A stretch of 39,946 bases of DNA, from NCBI GenBank assembly GCA_013286045.1, contig JABDGM010000036.1:1-39946 (forward strand), in the 5' to 3' direction. The notes beneath the pieces were generated by a model. It had not been told where the DNA came from. It was given only the letters and a program-made list of their open reading frames with translations, and ran no database searches. A program made the position numbers and the translations under genes. This DNA is from Planctomycetota bacterium (GTDB lineage Bacteria > Planctomycetota > Planctomycetia > Pirellulales > Lacipirellulaceae). This document shows positions 17,429 through 24,221 of this stretch, piece after piece. How positions within the stretch are numbered: the first letter of the stretch is position 1; each line of letters starts with the position of its first letter.

Positions 17429-17549
17429 CCTCCACGCAAAAGAGCCACACACTGTTACACAGCTTGCTACGCTGCAATGGCCACAGGTGGCAGACGCAGG
17501 GCGGCCGTGATCGATTCAATTCGTACCGAGTAAAGGAAGGAAATGTTCC

Positions 17550-18035
17550 ATGGCTGGTTCACTCAGTCGCAATGTTTATGAAACGACGCAGTCGCTGCGT
17601 TTTCGAATGTCTGTTGTGATGTTGTTGACGGCAACCGTGGGCGGTTGCAGTAAGGGCAAAGATCCAAACCGATTGCCAGTGTTCCCGGCATCGGGGCACC
17701 TCAGCATCCAAGGCCAGGTTCCAGCGGGGGCATTCGTCGTCCTCCATCCAAAAAATGGAGCGGCGACTGACCCGAAAGGCGACGTGGTTTGCCCTCGAGC
17801 AACTGTGAAGCCTGACGGTTCGTTCGTGTTAGGCAGTTATGATTCCGCCGATGGTGCCCCATTGGGTGAGTATTCCTTAACGGTCGAGTGGAGACGAATC
17901 GTTAAGTCGCCTGATGGAAGCCCGGTACTGGGACCGAATGTGGTCCCGCCGAAATACGGCCGGCCCGAATCCTCGCCCGTCTCCGTTAGAATTGCCGAGC
18001 AGAGTAACGAAATAGCCCCAATTACGCTGAACTAA
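17550..18035 (+). CDS. carboxypeptidase-regulatory-like lipoprotein
   Basis: A 161-residue small secreted lipoprotein. A hydrophobic stretch ending in TATVGGC (Cys at residue 33) looks like a lipoprotein signal. The rest, with GHLSIQGQVPAGAFVVLHP and KPDGSFVLGSYDSADGAPLGEY, is the beta-sandwich repeat style of the carboxypeptidase-regulatory-like/transthyretin-like domains common in planctomycetes after DUF1559 genes. AGGAAGGA 8 nt before ATG 17550 fixes the start, although this leaves a long charged n-region. Probably an envelope partner of the DUF1559 protein. Confidence 0.8.
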   Translation: MAGSLSRNVYETTQSLRFRMSVVMLLTATVGGCSKGKDPNRLPVFPASGHLSIQGQVPAGAFVVLHPKNGAATDPKGDVVCPRATVKPDGSFVLGSYDSADGAPLGEYSLTVEWRRIVKSPDGSPVLGPNVVPPKYGRPESSPVSVRIAEQSNEIAPITLN

Positions 18036-18215
18036 AGATTGTAGCATCCGGCATCCAGCTGCTGCTCAGGGGTCAACACGCTCACATCGTATTTGATAGC
18101 GGTCCTCCAAAACTCAGCGGTCGCCGTGGTAAGCCGATTGGCCCAAAAAGCCGTCCCTTGCCACAGCGACGCTGTTTTTTGCCGATATCCGAAGTCGATA
18201 AAAGCTTCTACGAAC

Positions 18216-18230
18216 CGGCACACCGATTGC
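18216..18230 (+). promoter_or_regulatory. candidate sigma54 promoter (18280 gene and csbD)
   Basis: CGGCACACCGATTGC keeps GG and GC 12 bp apart and differs from TGGCAC-N5-TTGC only at the first base. The predicted start is near 18242, ahead of a small gene at 18280 and the CsbD gene at 18551, which probably share the transcript. Confidence 0.65.
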
Positions 18231-18279
18231 ATTCCCCCTGTGCACATTGGTCGACACACTTTCAAAAGGTTTTAGTGCC

Positions 18280-18489
18280 ATGGTATTCGCACGTAACGAA
18301 ATAGAATACTTAGGTTCTCTCGATAACTTAGGATCGATGGAAAACGGATCGCAAGCAGATCCAGCCATGATCGACGAGATGTGGCATCGTCTCGATGCGC
18401 TTCGGTGTCACGACCAGGACTTCAACGCCAGCGACTGTCTACCGCATACAATGCAGCAGCGCCGGAACTCTTCGCGTATACGCAAGTAG
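18280..18489 (+). CDS. hypothetical 69-residue protein
   Basis: A small acidic-to-neutral protein beginning MVFARNEIEYLGSLDN with no recognised domain. It lies 38 bp downstream of the predicted start of a sigma54 transcript and 61 bp before the CsbD gene, on the same strand, and AAAAGG precedes the ATG. It is therefore a reasonable small stress gene, but nothing in the protein proves it. Confidence 0.45.
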   Translation: MVFARNEIEYLGSLDNLGSMENGSQADPAMIDEMWHRLDALRCHDQDFNASDCLPHTMQQRRNSSRIRK

Positions 18490-18550
18490 TGGGCGTCGAT
18501 CGTTCACCGCGACCGTTTCCGCTGCGATTTCTTGCGTAAGGAGGCTGAAA

Positions 18551-18751
18551 ATGAATTGGGATACGCTAAAAGGTGATTGGAAGCAGCTACGCGGGAAGCT
18601 GAAAGAGCAGTGGGGCGAACTCACCGATGATGATCTCGATCGCATCGAGGGAAAACGCGATCAGTTGGTCGGCGCTGTTCAAAAGAAATATGGAATCGCG
18701 CGGGACGAGGCGGAGAAACAACTCCAAGCGTTTGAAACGAGCTTGTCCTAG
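18551..18751 (+). CDS. csbD: CsbD family stress protein
   Basis: A 66-residue CsbD-like protein: MNWDTLKGDWKQLRGKLKEQ, then WGELTDDDLDRIEGKRDQL and a predicted helical tail. CsbD proteins (E. coli YjbJ, Bacillus CsbD) are abundant, highly charged, stress-induced proteins of unknown biochemical role. AAGGAGG sits 7 nt before the ATG, an unusually strong ribosome site suggesting high expression. A strong terminator follows at 18782. In Bacillus csbD is sigmaB-dependent; here a sigma54-type promoter is the visible candidate. Confidence 0.92.
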   Translation: MNWDTLKGDWKQLRGKLKEQWGELTDDDLDRIEGKRDQLVGAVQKKYGIARDEAEKQLQAFETSLS

Positions 18752-18781
18752 TTAGACCACCCGCGCTTTGATTCAAAAAGT

Positions 18782-18812
18782 GCCGGCCGTTTAGAACGGC
18801 CGGCATTTTTTG
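18782..18812 (+). terminator. intrinsic terminator after csbD
   Basis: GCCGGCCGT at 18782-18790 pairs with ACGGCCGGC ending at 18804, followed by ATTTTTTG. A 9-bp GC-rich stem with a short loop and T-run, 30 bp after the csbD stop. Confidence 0.9.
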
Positions 18813-18866
18813 TTGGACGACTCAGCCATGCGACCCAAGTGAACCGCAGACTTATTCACCGAAGAG

Positions 18867-18883
18867 TGGTCGGATTTACGCCA
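18867..18883. promoter_or_regulatory. TGGTCG-type motif, candidate enhancer site
   Basis: TGGTCGGATTTACGCCA resembles TGGTCGATTTACAACCA at 34273, sharing TGGTCG and an ATTTAC core. It lies 116 bp upstream of the sigma54-like promoter at 18999, a normal enhancer distance. Confidence 0.4.
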
Positions 18884-18998
18884 ACCCGGCAGGCCCCGCC
18901 TCGACCAAAAATCGCGCCGTTACCGATTCTCCCGACTGTGCCGTTGCACGCATAACTCACGGCCCACCAATTATCCAATTTCCGGCCTCCAGGCAATT

Positions 18999-19013
18999 CG
19001 GCACGCCGCTTGC
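18999..19013 (+). promoter_or_regulatory. candidate sigma54 promoter of DUF1328 gene
   Basis: CGGCACGCCGCTTGC matches the extended RpoN consensus TGGCACG-N4-TTGC except at the first base, with GG and GC 12 bp apart. The predicted transcript start is near 19025, 90 bp before the DUF1328 start codon. Confidence 0.75.
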
Positions 19014-19115
19014 GACATAGTAGCACTGTTAATCCACCATAGAAGCCGCCCCTCGAAGTAGTGTCAGCGGCGGGTGGCACAAAACTTAAATTCGCAGAAA
19101 GGGAAGAGGTGTATT

Positions 19116-19286
19116 ATGTTAAGTTGGGCTCTCACATTTTTGGTTATCGCGTTGGTTGCAGCGGTTCTCGGCTTCGGCGGTATCGCCGGTACGGCCAGCT
19201 ACATCGCGCAGGTGTTGTTCTTCGTGTTTCTGGTGCTGTTTTTGATCAGCCTGATTGTTCCCCGTTTGCGGCCGCCGGTTGCATAA
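19116..19286 (+). CDS. DUF1328 (YtjA-like) membrane protein
   Basis: A 56-residue protein with two hydrophobic helices: [19 protein letters not shown], then a [11 protein letters not shown] turn, then [17 protein letters not shown]. This is the DUF1328/YtjA family, small inner-membrane proteins frequently found beside CsbD and other stress genes. AAGAGG precedes the ATG at 19116. The terminator at 19314 makes it a single-gene unit behind its own sigma54-like promoter. Confidence 0.92.
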   Translation: MLSWALTFLVIALVAAVLGFGGIAGTASYIAQVLFFVFLVLFLISLIVPRLRPPVA

Positions 19287-19313
19287 CGCGGGCTGAACAC
19301 TTATTTGACGTTT

Positions 19314-19341
19314 TGGCGGAGCTTCGGCTCCGCCTTTTTTG
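19314..19341 (+). terminator. intrinsic terminator after DUF1328 gene
   Basis: GGCGGAGC and GCTCCGCC form an 8-bp stem around a TTCG tetraloop, followed by TTTTTT. It is 28 bp after the DUF1328 stop codon. Confidence 0.9.
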
Positions 19342-19526
19342 TTGACGTTGCTTCTGGCAGACGGAGCATTTGATCTTCGCTGCTCTAATGCGCCCCATTC
19401 CCGCTTGGTGCAGGGCGCCGCCGAAGCATCATAATGGCCAATGGGGCAGGCCCAACGTCTCGAATCGACGCCGTGAGTCCACGACTTAAATACCGCCAAT
19501 TGCATGATGACGGCCGCGTGAAACAC

Positions 19527-20186
19527 CTAGTGCATTTGCGCGTTATACAGATGGGCACCGTTTGCGTGGGTGGTCATTCCGAAGTTTCCCATGTTGCCGC
19601 CGGCGGAAAACGAAATGAGCGGCATCCCCCAGGCCTTCAATTTCCGTTGCAGCGTACGGACAGAGATACCCAGGGTTCGGGCGGCATGAGTACGGTTCCC
19701 ATGGTGCTGCACCAGCGCTTGCTCCACCGCTGCGCGTTCCAGGTCTTCAAGAGACGTGTCTGGTGGGATATCGATCCCAGCGTGCCTTCCCGGGCCACCA
19801 TTTCGGCCATTCGCCACTCGTTCGGAAGGTCTTATCGACTGCTGAGCCGCTGCCCGTAGCTGTTGGACATCGATCGGTTTAATCACGCAGTCGCTCGCTC
19901 CTGCCTTCATCGCCGCGACGGCGGTGGGCACGTCTTGGCCGTTTACCAACACCAGAAACGGTGTCTGGCTCCGCGATGACTTCCACCGACGCATCAGCTC
20001 GCTTCCGCTGAATTGCGTGTGTCCGAAATCGCAGATGACCAGATCCACGTTATCAGAAACGTGGGCCATCGCGTCTTCCACAGTCTGAGCGGCCACGACG
20101 TGGCACTGATCGCCCAAGGCCTGAAAAATAGTTTCACGATCACGGGCATCTGCACCTGCAACGAGTATCATTGTGTCGGAAAACAT
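19527..20186 (-). CDS. orphan response regulator, REC plus Fis HTH
   Basis: A 219-residue two-domain regulator. The receiver domain (about residues 4-120) has the phosphorylation aspartate in DLVICDFG and the lysine in CVIKPID. After a linker, a Fis-type helix-turn-helix covers about residues 150-190 (NRTHAARTLGISVRTLQRKL). There is no AAA+ domain, so it resembles PrrA/ActR-type regulators and cannot itself remodel sigma54 polymerase. A 27-residue tail rich in Gly, Asn, His and Met follows the helix-turn-helix. ATG 20186 has GGAGAGG upstream; the earlier TTG is rejected. A sigma54-like promoter lies about 85 bp upstream, tying it to the regulon. Confidence 0.88.
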   Translation of the reverse strand: MFSDTMILVAGADARDRETIFQALGDQCHVVAAQTVEDAMAHVSDNVDLVICDFGHTQFSGSELMRRWKSSRSQTPFLVLVNGQDVPTAVAAMKAGASDCVIKPIDVQQLRAAAQQSIRPSERVANGRNGGPGRHAGIDIPPDTSLEDLERAAVEQALVQHHGNRTHAARTLGISVRTLQRKLKAWGMPLISFSAGGNMGNFGMTTHANGAHLYNAQMH

Positions 20187-20506
20187 GGCGTTTTCGTTCC
20201 TCTCCAAAAATGGCAAATAGCCATAACCCTTTAGTCCATTTGATTAACTGCTTACCACCGGACACATGACGCAAAACGCATACCGTCAACATGGCATTAA
20301 CGAAGTGGCTGCTTTCACGCCATTTTTTGACGAAGCTGGATTAGGTGCCCGCTCGTATTGGCTGGGCGGACCACAGAGTGAGAGTTGGACTCTCAATCGC
20401 GCTCGACGGCACTACGGAGTCGCACAACTGTGACTTCGAGGTGGACACTATCGCGTCGCATAACTAGCCACACGGAAGCCGCGCCTTGCAGTTGGTCAAA
20501 TTGGTA
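20187..20506. other. regulatory gap upstream of REC-Fis gene
   Basis: No convincing gene is seen in this 320-bp stretch. It holds the sigma54-like promoter at 20271-20285 (minus strand), a partial TGGTC motif on the minus strand near 20369-20373, and a short inverted repeat GAGAGTTGGACTCTC near 20382-20396. Confidence 0.5.
20271..20285 (-). promoter_or_regulatory. candidate sigma54 promoter of REC-Fis gene
   Basis: On the minus strand the site reads CGGTATGCGTTTTGC: GG and GC 12 bp apart, intact TTGC, and a -24 box with two transitions from TGGCACG. The predicted start is near 20260, about 74 bp before the regulator's ATG. Confidence 0.55.
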
Positions 20507-20971
20507 TCAGCGTGAAACTTTATCGCCCAGCACGTATGGTCGCGCAAATTGTTCCCGGTTGAAAAATGCCTTCACCAATGCTCTTTCTTCATCGAAGCGT
20601 ATTGGCACGGTCCTTGCAATAACAAATACGTCAACTGGCGGGCTGAACGACGCTGAGACACGGAACGCGTCAATATACGCTTGGCTCGGCTCACAAACGA
20701 TTTTTAAGCGAGGCCCATACACGGGGCGGTGTTCCCGCCAAGATCTGCAATCCGGCAAGAGAGAACATTCTCCGCAGAGGCCGCAACGCTCTGCAAGCCG
20801 ATGCCACCGCCCCGTGTATCTTTTAGCTGTAATAGCCCCGGTCCCTCGCGAATTCTGCTTCGCGCTTGCTATATCGAGTTCATGGCCTGCCGACGAGTGC
20901 GCCGCAGATGCGCCGCAGAGCTGCTGGGCCAAACGCCGGGCGACGTATAATCCATCGGCATCGATAGACAT
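20507..20971 (-). CDS. hypothetical protein, doubtful
   Basis: A 154-codon frame from ATG 20971 (or GTG 20995) beginning MSIDADGLYVARRLAQQL, with a cysteine-containing middle and a C-terminal part VFVIARTVPIRFDEERALV that looks protein-like. I recognise no family. A 103-bp inverted-repeat element lies inside it, which either constrains the protein or means the frame is not coding. There is no clear ribosome site. It may be a decayed gene. Confidence 0.3.
   Translation of the reverse strand: MSIDADGLYVARRLAQQLCGASAAHSSAGHELDIASAKQNSRGTGAITAKRYTGRWHRLAERCGLCGECSLLPDCRSWREHRPVYGPRLKIVCEPSQAYIDAFRVSASFSPPVDVFVIARTVPIRFDEERALVKAFFNREQFARPYVLGDKVSR
20717..20819. repeat. 103-bp element closed by a perfect 15-bp inverted repeat
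   Basis: ATACACGGGGCGGTG at 20717-20731 is the exact complement of CACCGCCCCGTGTAT at 20805-20819. Between them are further hairpins: GAGAACATTCTC and GCAGAG...CTCTGC with a 9-nt loop. A plus-strand RNA would fold into a multibranched structure closed by a 15-bp stem and followed by CTTTT. It could be a structured RNA or a REPIN/MITE-like mobile palindrome; I cannot tell which. Confidence 0.6.
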
Positions 20972-21035
20972 GATCGCCGAGGGCTCCGTCGACACAGCAT
21001 CCGCCTGCAGTCGCCAGCCCGCTTAGATTCAATAT

Positions 21036-21077
21036 TAAAAAAAATCGCTGGCCTCGCGAAAACCGCAAGGCCAGCGT
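21036..21077 (-). terminator. intrinsic terminator of Cys-rich protein gene
   Basis: Read on the minus strand, CGCTGGCCTTGC pairs with GCGAGGCCAGCG (one mismatch) around a TTTT-containing loop and is followed by TTTTTTTT. It lies 33 bp after the stop of the 21110-21703 gene. Confidence 0.9.
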
Positions 21078-21109
21078 ATTTACGTTCGCGGGCTTCGATT
21101 TAACAAATC

Positions 21110-21703
21110 TTATTGTTTTTGCGTATCGGAGTTTTGATTGTTGCGATCAGACTTGTCGCCGGAATCGCGATCGCTATTATTCGAGCTTCGATCGCTCCTT
21201 TGCGGTGCGCGATTATCATCATCCGACGACCCGCTCGATTCGCGGCCGTTGTTTTGCGATCTATTTTGCCGGCCGTTCATGTTGGTCGAATTGTCGCCGT
21301 AGCGCGAGTTGTCGCTTCGATCGCCGCGGTAGTGCGCTTCGTGCTGAACGCTCCGGTCATGATCGTTGTCACGGTCCGCATGATGGTCGCCCTCAGAAGG
21401 CGCGCTCGGCGCAGCTTCGGAGCTGGAGCTACTGCTGCCGCAACTACTGCAGGTGTCACAGCTGCTGCATGTGCTTCCTCCACAGCTTCCGCAACTTGTC
21501 TGGCAACTGGATTGACAGCTGTTACCACCGCAGGAACCACAACTGCCGTTGCTTCCGCCACCGCCATAGGAACCGCCACACGAGCCGCAGGATCCCCAAC
21601 ATCCGTGCCGGTGACGCCATGCCCGCGCCTCGCTCGGCGTCAGCACAGCTGCCAGCGCAACAACCGCCGCCGTCGTCATCAAGATTCGTTTGAAGTGCGT
21701 CAT
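21110..21703 (-). CDS. secreted Cys-rich, low-complexity protein
   Basis: A 197-residue protein with a clear signal peptide (basic start, ILMTTAAVVALAAVL, probable cut after SEARA near residue 28). Residues 34-93 contain 13 cysteines in GSC, GGC-like and SSC steps separated by Gly and Ser, which looks like a metal- or disulfide-rich module. The rest (about 95-197) is a hydrophilic tail of Ser, Asp, Asn, Arg, Gln and Glu, probably disordered. No family is recognised. GAGGAG precedes the ATG. It starts 43 bp after the SDR gene on the same strand, so the two are probably one unit. Possible roles are metal binding or an envelope stress coat; both are guesses. Confidence 0.8.
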   Translation of the reverse strand: MTHFKRILMTTAAVVALAAVLTPSEARAWRHRHGCWGSCGSCGGSYGGGGSNGSCGSCGGNSCQSSCQTSCGSCGGSTCSSCDTCSSCGSSSSSSEAAPSAPSEGDHHADRDNDHDRSVQHEAHYRGDRSDNSRYGDNSTNMNGRQNRSQNNGRESSGSSDDDNRAPQRSDRSSNNSDRDSGDKSDRNNQNSDTQKQ

Positions 21704-21746
21704 TACAATCTCCTCTAAAAAACCAAGAACCCAAACCGAAACACAA

Positions 21747-22616
21747 CTACGCGTTTACCACTTCGCCGCCGTTAGGATGCAGTACCTGCCCGGTCATGTA
21801 CGATGAATCTGCACACGCAAGAAAGACGTACGCGGGCGCGACTTCAAACGGCTGCCCAGCCCGTCCTAGTGGCACATCCGACCCGAATTTTGCCACTTCG
21901 TGTTCGTCGAATGTGCTCGGAATCAACGGCGTCCAAATCGGTCCGGGCGCTACGGCATTCACGCGAATCTCTTTGTCCGCAAGATTAAGCGCGAGTGATC
22001 GCGTGAATCCGATAATCGCCGCCTTGGTGGACGCGTAATCCACAAGGTGTGCACTCCCACGGTATGCCGTGACCGAGCTCGTATTGATGATCACCCCGCC
22101 GGGACGCATATACTTGAGCGCTTCACGCGCTGTATTGAAGTAAGCAAATATATTGGTTCGAAACGTACGCTCCAGCTGACTAGGAGTAATCTCCAGCAGC
22201 GACTCCTGAGGATGCTGTTCGGCCGCATTGTTGATGAGAATATCGAGCTTGCCGAATTCCTCGACCGTCAGTGAGACGGCGTCCTCGCAAAACGCCGGAT
22301 CGCCGAGATCTCCCGCGATAATCACGCAACGCTGGCCGAGTCGTTCGATTCTCTGTTTGGTCGCACACGCATCCTCGTGCTCATCAAGGTACACGATCGC
22401 GACGTCCGCTCCCTCGCGAGCGAACAATATCGCCACCGCGCGGCCGATCCCGCTGTCGCCTCCCGTGACCAGCGCCACGCAACCTCTCAATTTATCCGCC
22501 GCCCGGTAATCGTCACCCTCACTCTCCGGGCGTGGAGTCATTTCCGACTCCAGCCCCGGTTGCCGATCTTGCGTTTGCGCCGGCTGTTTACTTTTCATCG
22601 CTTTTGTCGGAGTCAT
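21747..22616 (-). CDS. short-chain dehydrogenase, YghA/general stress protein 39 type
   Basis: An SDR of about 289 residues from ATG 22616. The NAD(P)-binding motif is VTGGDSGIGRA near residue 48, NNAAEQHP follows, and the catalytic set is Ser in NTSSVTAYRG with Tyr and Lys in YASTKAA. The long polar N-terminus before the Rossmann fold and the C-terminal YVFLACADSSYMTGQVLHPNGG are typical of the E. coli YghA / Bacillus YdaD (GSP39) group, which is stress-induced; substrates are uncertain. The frame stays open upstream to a TTG at 22745, so the start is not certain and no good ribosome site is seen. A weak sigma54-like promoter lies at 22784-22798. Confidence 0.87.
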   Translation of the reverse strand: MTPTKAMKSKQPAQTQDRQPGLESEMTPRPESEGDDYRAADKLRGCVALVTGGDSGIGRAVAILFAREGADVAIVYLDEHEDACATKQRIERLGQRCVIIAGDLGDPAFCEDAVSLTVEEFGKLDILINNAAEQHPQESLLEITPSQLERTFRTNIFAYFNTAREALKYMRPGGVIINTSSVTAYRGSAHLVDYASTKAAIIGFTRSLALNLADKEIRVNAVAPGPIWTPLIPSTFDEHEVAKFGSDVPLGRAGQPFEVAPAYVFLACADSSYMTGQVLHPNGGEVVNA

Positions 22617-22783
22617 CGGATGCTGCCCATGAATAAGTGTTGCCTGACAATCTTCAGTAACCTGGGATCGATTGGCCGCGGAAAGTTCCGCCGGCGGCAC
22701 AAGAGGCGCGAACGAAGTGCGCTTTGATTTCCCGCAAGGCAGCAACCCCTAGCGTGGGCTGTATAAGTTGCAGCGCTGGGGCT

Positions 22784-22798
22784 GCATTTGACATGCCG
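22784..22798 (-). promoter_or_regulatory. weak candidate sigma54 promoter of SDR gene
   Basis: On the minus strand the site reads CGGCATGTCAAATGC, with GG and GC 12 bp apart but ATGC in place of TTGC. It is close in form to the element before the YflT-like gene (CGGCATAGGACATGC). The predicted start is near 22772. Confidence 0.4.
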
Positions 22799-22826
22799 CC
22801 TCGCTGGCAATCTACGCCCAGAGAAC

Positions 22827-22844
22827 GCTATCCGCACGGATAGC
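22827..22844. promoter_or_regulatory. perfect 18-bp palindrome upstream of SDR promoter
   Basis: GCTATCCG-CA-CGGATAGC, 29 bp upstream of the -24 box at 22798. It is a strong candidate for a dimeric regulator site; no T-run follows on either side. Confidence 0.45.
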
Positions 22845-22954
22845 AGGTTAAACTGCTCGAAAGTATTTCTTTTCTCTACGGCGGCCCTTATAAGCCAGCA
22901 TTGCTCGCTGACCCACTCACCACCAGCTTGGATCAACGCATCTCAGCCAATCAC

Positions 22955-23479
22955 TCACCCTTCCGACAGCGGCATTGGTTGGGCTCCAGCATCGGCGAGT
23001 ATTCGAGCTGCCTGAGCCAAATGCTTTTCGCTATCGGCGGTATGATCCTCTGCAGCGACCAAGATTTGCCCGTTCATGACTGCTTGCTGATAAAAGTTCG
23101 CCAACTCTTTCTCAACGCCACGAGTCATCATCGCCCCGACGAGCCCGCCCGCGACGCCGCCTGCCCAGGCCGAGATCGGACCGGCCGCCCACAACGCCAT
23201 GCTGCCCGTCGCGATAGCCGACGCCACTACGGCCAATCCGCCCACCACCGCCCCGATCGTACCACCGGCAATAGTGGCGGTAGGGGTGAATGTGCCCGCG
23301 GGTTCTTGGTGCTCAAATTCCTTGAAGTACCGCTCTTTGGTTTCATCCGAGCAGACGACCGTAATATCCGCAGCAGTAAACCCAGCCGCCGTCAAACCGT
23401 TTACTGCCTCCCGAGCAGCATCGATGCTATTAAACACGCCGACTTCCAAGGGCCGGCTTTGAACCGTGTTCGTACTCAT
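22955..23479 (-). CDS. general stress protein (YflT/GSP17M-like domain)
   Basis: A 174-residue protein. The N-terminal half (VGVFNSIDAAREAVNGLTAA, then GFTAADITVVCSDET) is the general stress protein 17M / YflT ferredoxin-like fold. The middle (about residues 65-120) is a Gly/Ala-rich hydrophobic stretch with AGGTIGAVVGGLAVV and WAGGVAGGLVGAMM, probably inserting in or binding a membrane. A final alpha/beta part resembles the first (GQILVAAEDH). Such proteins are induced by heat, salt or starvation in Bacillus, function unknown. GAAGAGG precedes the ATG; a sigma54-like element lies 66 bp upstream. Confidence 0.82.
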   Translation of the reverse strand: MSTNTVQSRPLEVGVFNSIDAAREAVNGLTAAGFTAADITVVCSDETKERYFKEFEHQEPAGTFTPTATIAGGTIGAVVGGLAVVASAIATGSMALWAAGPISAWAGGVAGGLVGAMMTRGVEKELANFYQQAVMNGQILVAAEDHTADSEKHLAQAARILADAGAQPMPLSEG

Positions 23480-23544
23480 AATGTAAAACCTCTTCCGGTG
23501 TTTCTAGAAAAATGCGTTGACTTATTTCTCGAACAACCACTGAA

Positions 23545-23559
23545 GCATGTCCTATGCCG
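23545..23559 (-). promoter_or_regulatory. candidate sigma54 promoter of YflT-like gene
   Basis: On the minus strand the site reads CGGCATAGGACATGC, with GG and GC 12 bp apart and ATGC in place of TTGC. The predicted start is near 23534, 55 bp before the start codon. Confidence 0.45.
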
Positions 23560-23655
23560 AAAATGGCGTAGCGACAAACTGCCGGAAATCCAATGGGATT
23601 TACGCTGTTGATCAGCGGTTATTCACTAGTCTGCGTTCGCGAATCGATCGCGACT

Positions 23656-23672
23656 TGGTCGCTGCGCGACCA
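23656..23672. promoter_or_regulatory. 17-bp palindrome, candidate sigma54 enhancer site
   Basis: TGGTCG-CTGCG-CGACCA is a palindrome with perfect 6-bp arms (7 bp if the flanking C/G of the spacer is counted). It lies about 97 bp from the minus-strand -24 box (23558) and 96 bp from the plus-strand one (23768), so a single activator bound here could serve both promoters. Related motifs occur at 18867, 34273 and 34293. Confidence 0.55.
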
Positions 23673-23767
23673 CCAGCGGTTTGTTCTTTAAACCGCCGGC
23701 GTGCCAGGATTCGCGTGACTTTTAATATTACGGCCGATCTGTAAGGCCATCCGACGACTGCAATCTC

Positions 23768-23782
23768 TGGCATACAAGTTGC
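23768..23782 (+). promoter_or_regulatory. sigma54 promoter of small gene at 23937
   Basis: TGGCATACAAGTTGC, followed by A, matches TGGCAC-N5-TTGCA with one change and exact spacing. The predicted transcript start is near 23794. Confidence 0.75.
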
Positions 23783-23936
23783 AAAGTCGGGCAGCACTGG
23801 ATTCCTAAGAATGTGCTGGCGAAAGCCGCTGGCACTCGAAACAAAATGAGTTGAGACCGCGTAGTTAGTGCATCGTTCGAATTACGGTCACGCACAAACG
23901 CGTTAGTAATAACCAATCTTTTCCGGAGCAGTTCCC

Positions 23937-24128
23937 ATGTTCAAATCTGGTTTAAGAGACGTGCAGGATGTGCGAAGACGTGCAGAGCAGGTTCGCGGCA
24001 GCTGGTCAGCCTCCGAGCGGCGTCGCCGAACCGGTCTGCCGCCCGATGCGCCCACGAAAATTCGCGACTACATCTTGGCTTTCAAGACAGTAGGCTGGGT
24101 CTCCGATTCACCGACCGCGCGCTGCTGA
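23937..24128 (+). CDS. hypothetical 63-residue basic protein
   Basis: A small arginine-rich protein beginning MFKSGLRDVQDVRRRAEQ with RRRTGLPPD in the middle; no family recognised. GGAG lies 9 nt before the ATG, and a near-consensus sigma54 promoter lies 155 bp upstream. The strong promoter and ribosome site argue that it is real. The Hpt gene follows 93 bp downstream on the same strand and may share the transcript. Confidence 0.6.
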   Translation: MFKSGLRDVQDVRRRAEQVRGSWSASERRRRTGLPPDAPTKIRDYILAFKTVGWVSDSPTARC

Positions 24129-24221
24129 TTCCGCGATATCCGCGACATTCTAATTTTTATGGTGTAAGCTGGCAGCGGGACAGTTATCGCTTTCCGTGGT
24201 ATTTTTGGAAGGCTCGCCGCA

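Larger units (their letters stand above)
23480..23936. other. divergent regulatory region
   Basis: No convincing gene lies in this 457-bp stretch. It has a sigma54-like promoter at each end facing outward (23545-23559 minus, 23768-23782 plus), a 17-bp palindrome midway between them, and an imperfectly related hairpin GCGGTTT...AAACCGC at 23676-23696. Confidence 0.65.

Noticed and set aside
18032..18265. Minus-strand frame of about 66-77 codons after the lipoprotein gene
   Set aside because: The protein looks partly plausible (FIDFGYRQKTASLWQG), but it overlaps the sigma54 promoter at 18216, lacks a ribosome site and matches no family I know.
20385..21026. Plus-strand frame of 213 codons
   Set aside because: Composition is rich in Arg, Ser and Thr as in an antisense frame, no ribosome site; the opposite strand is slightly more protein-like.
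21113..21718. Plus-strand frame opposite the Cys-rich gene
   Set aside because: It is the antisense of a low-complexity gene; the minus strand has a signal peptide, ribosome site and terminator.
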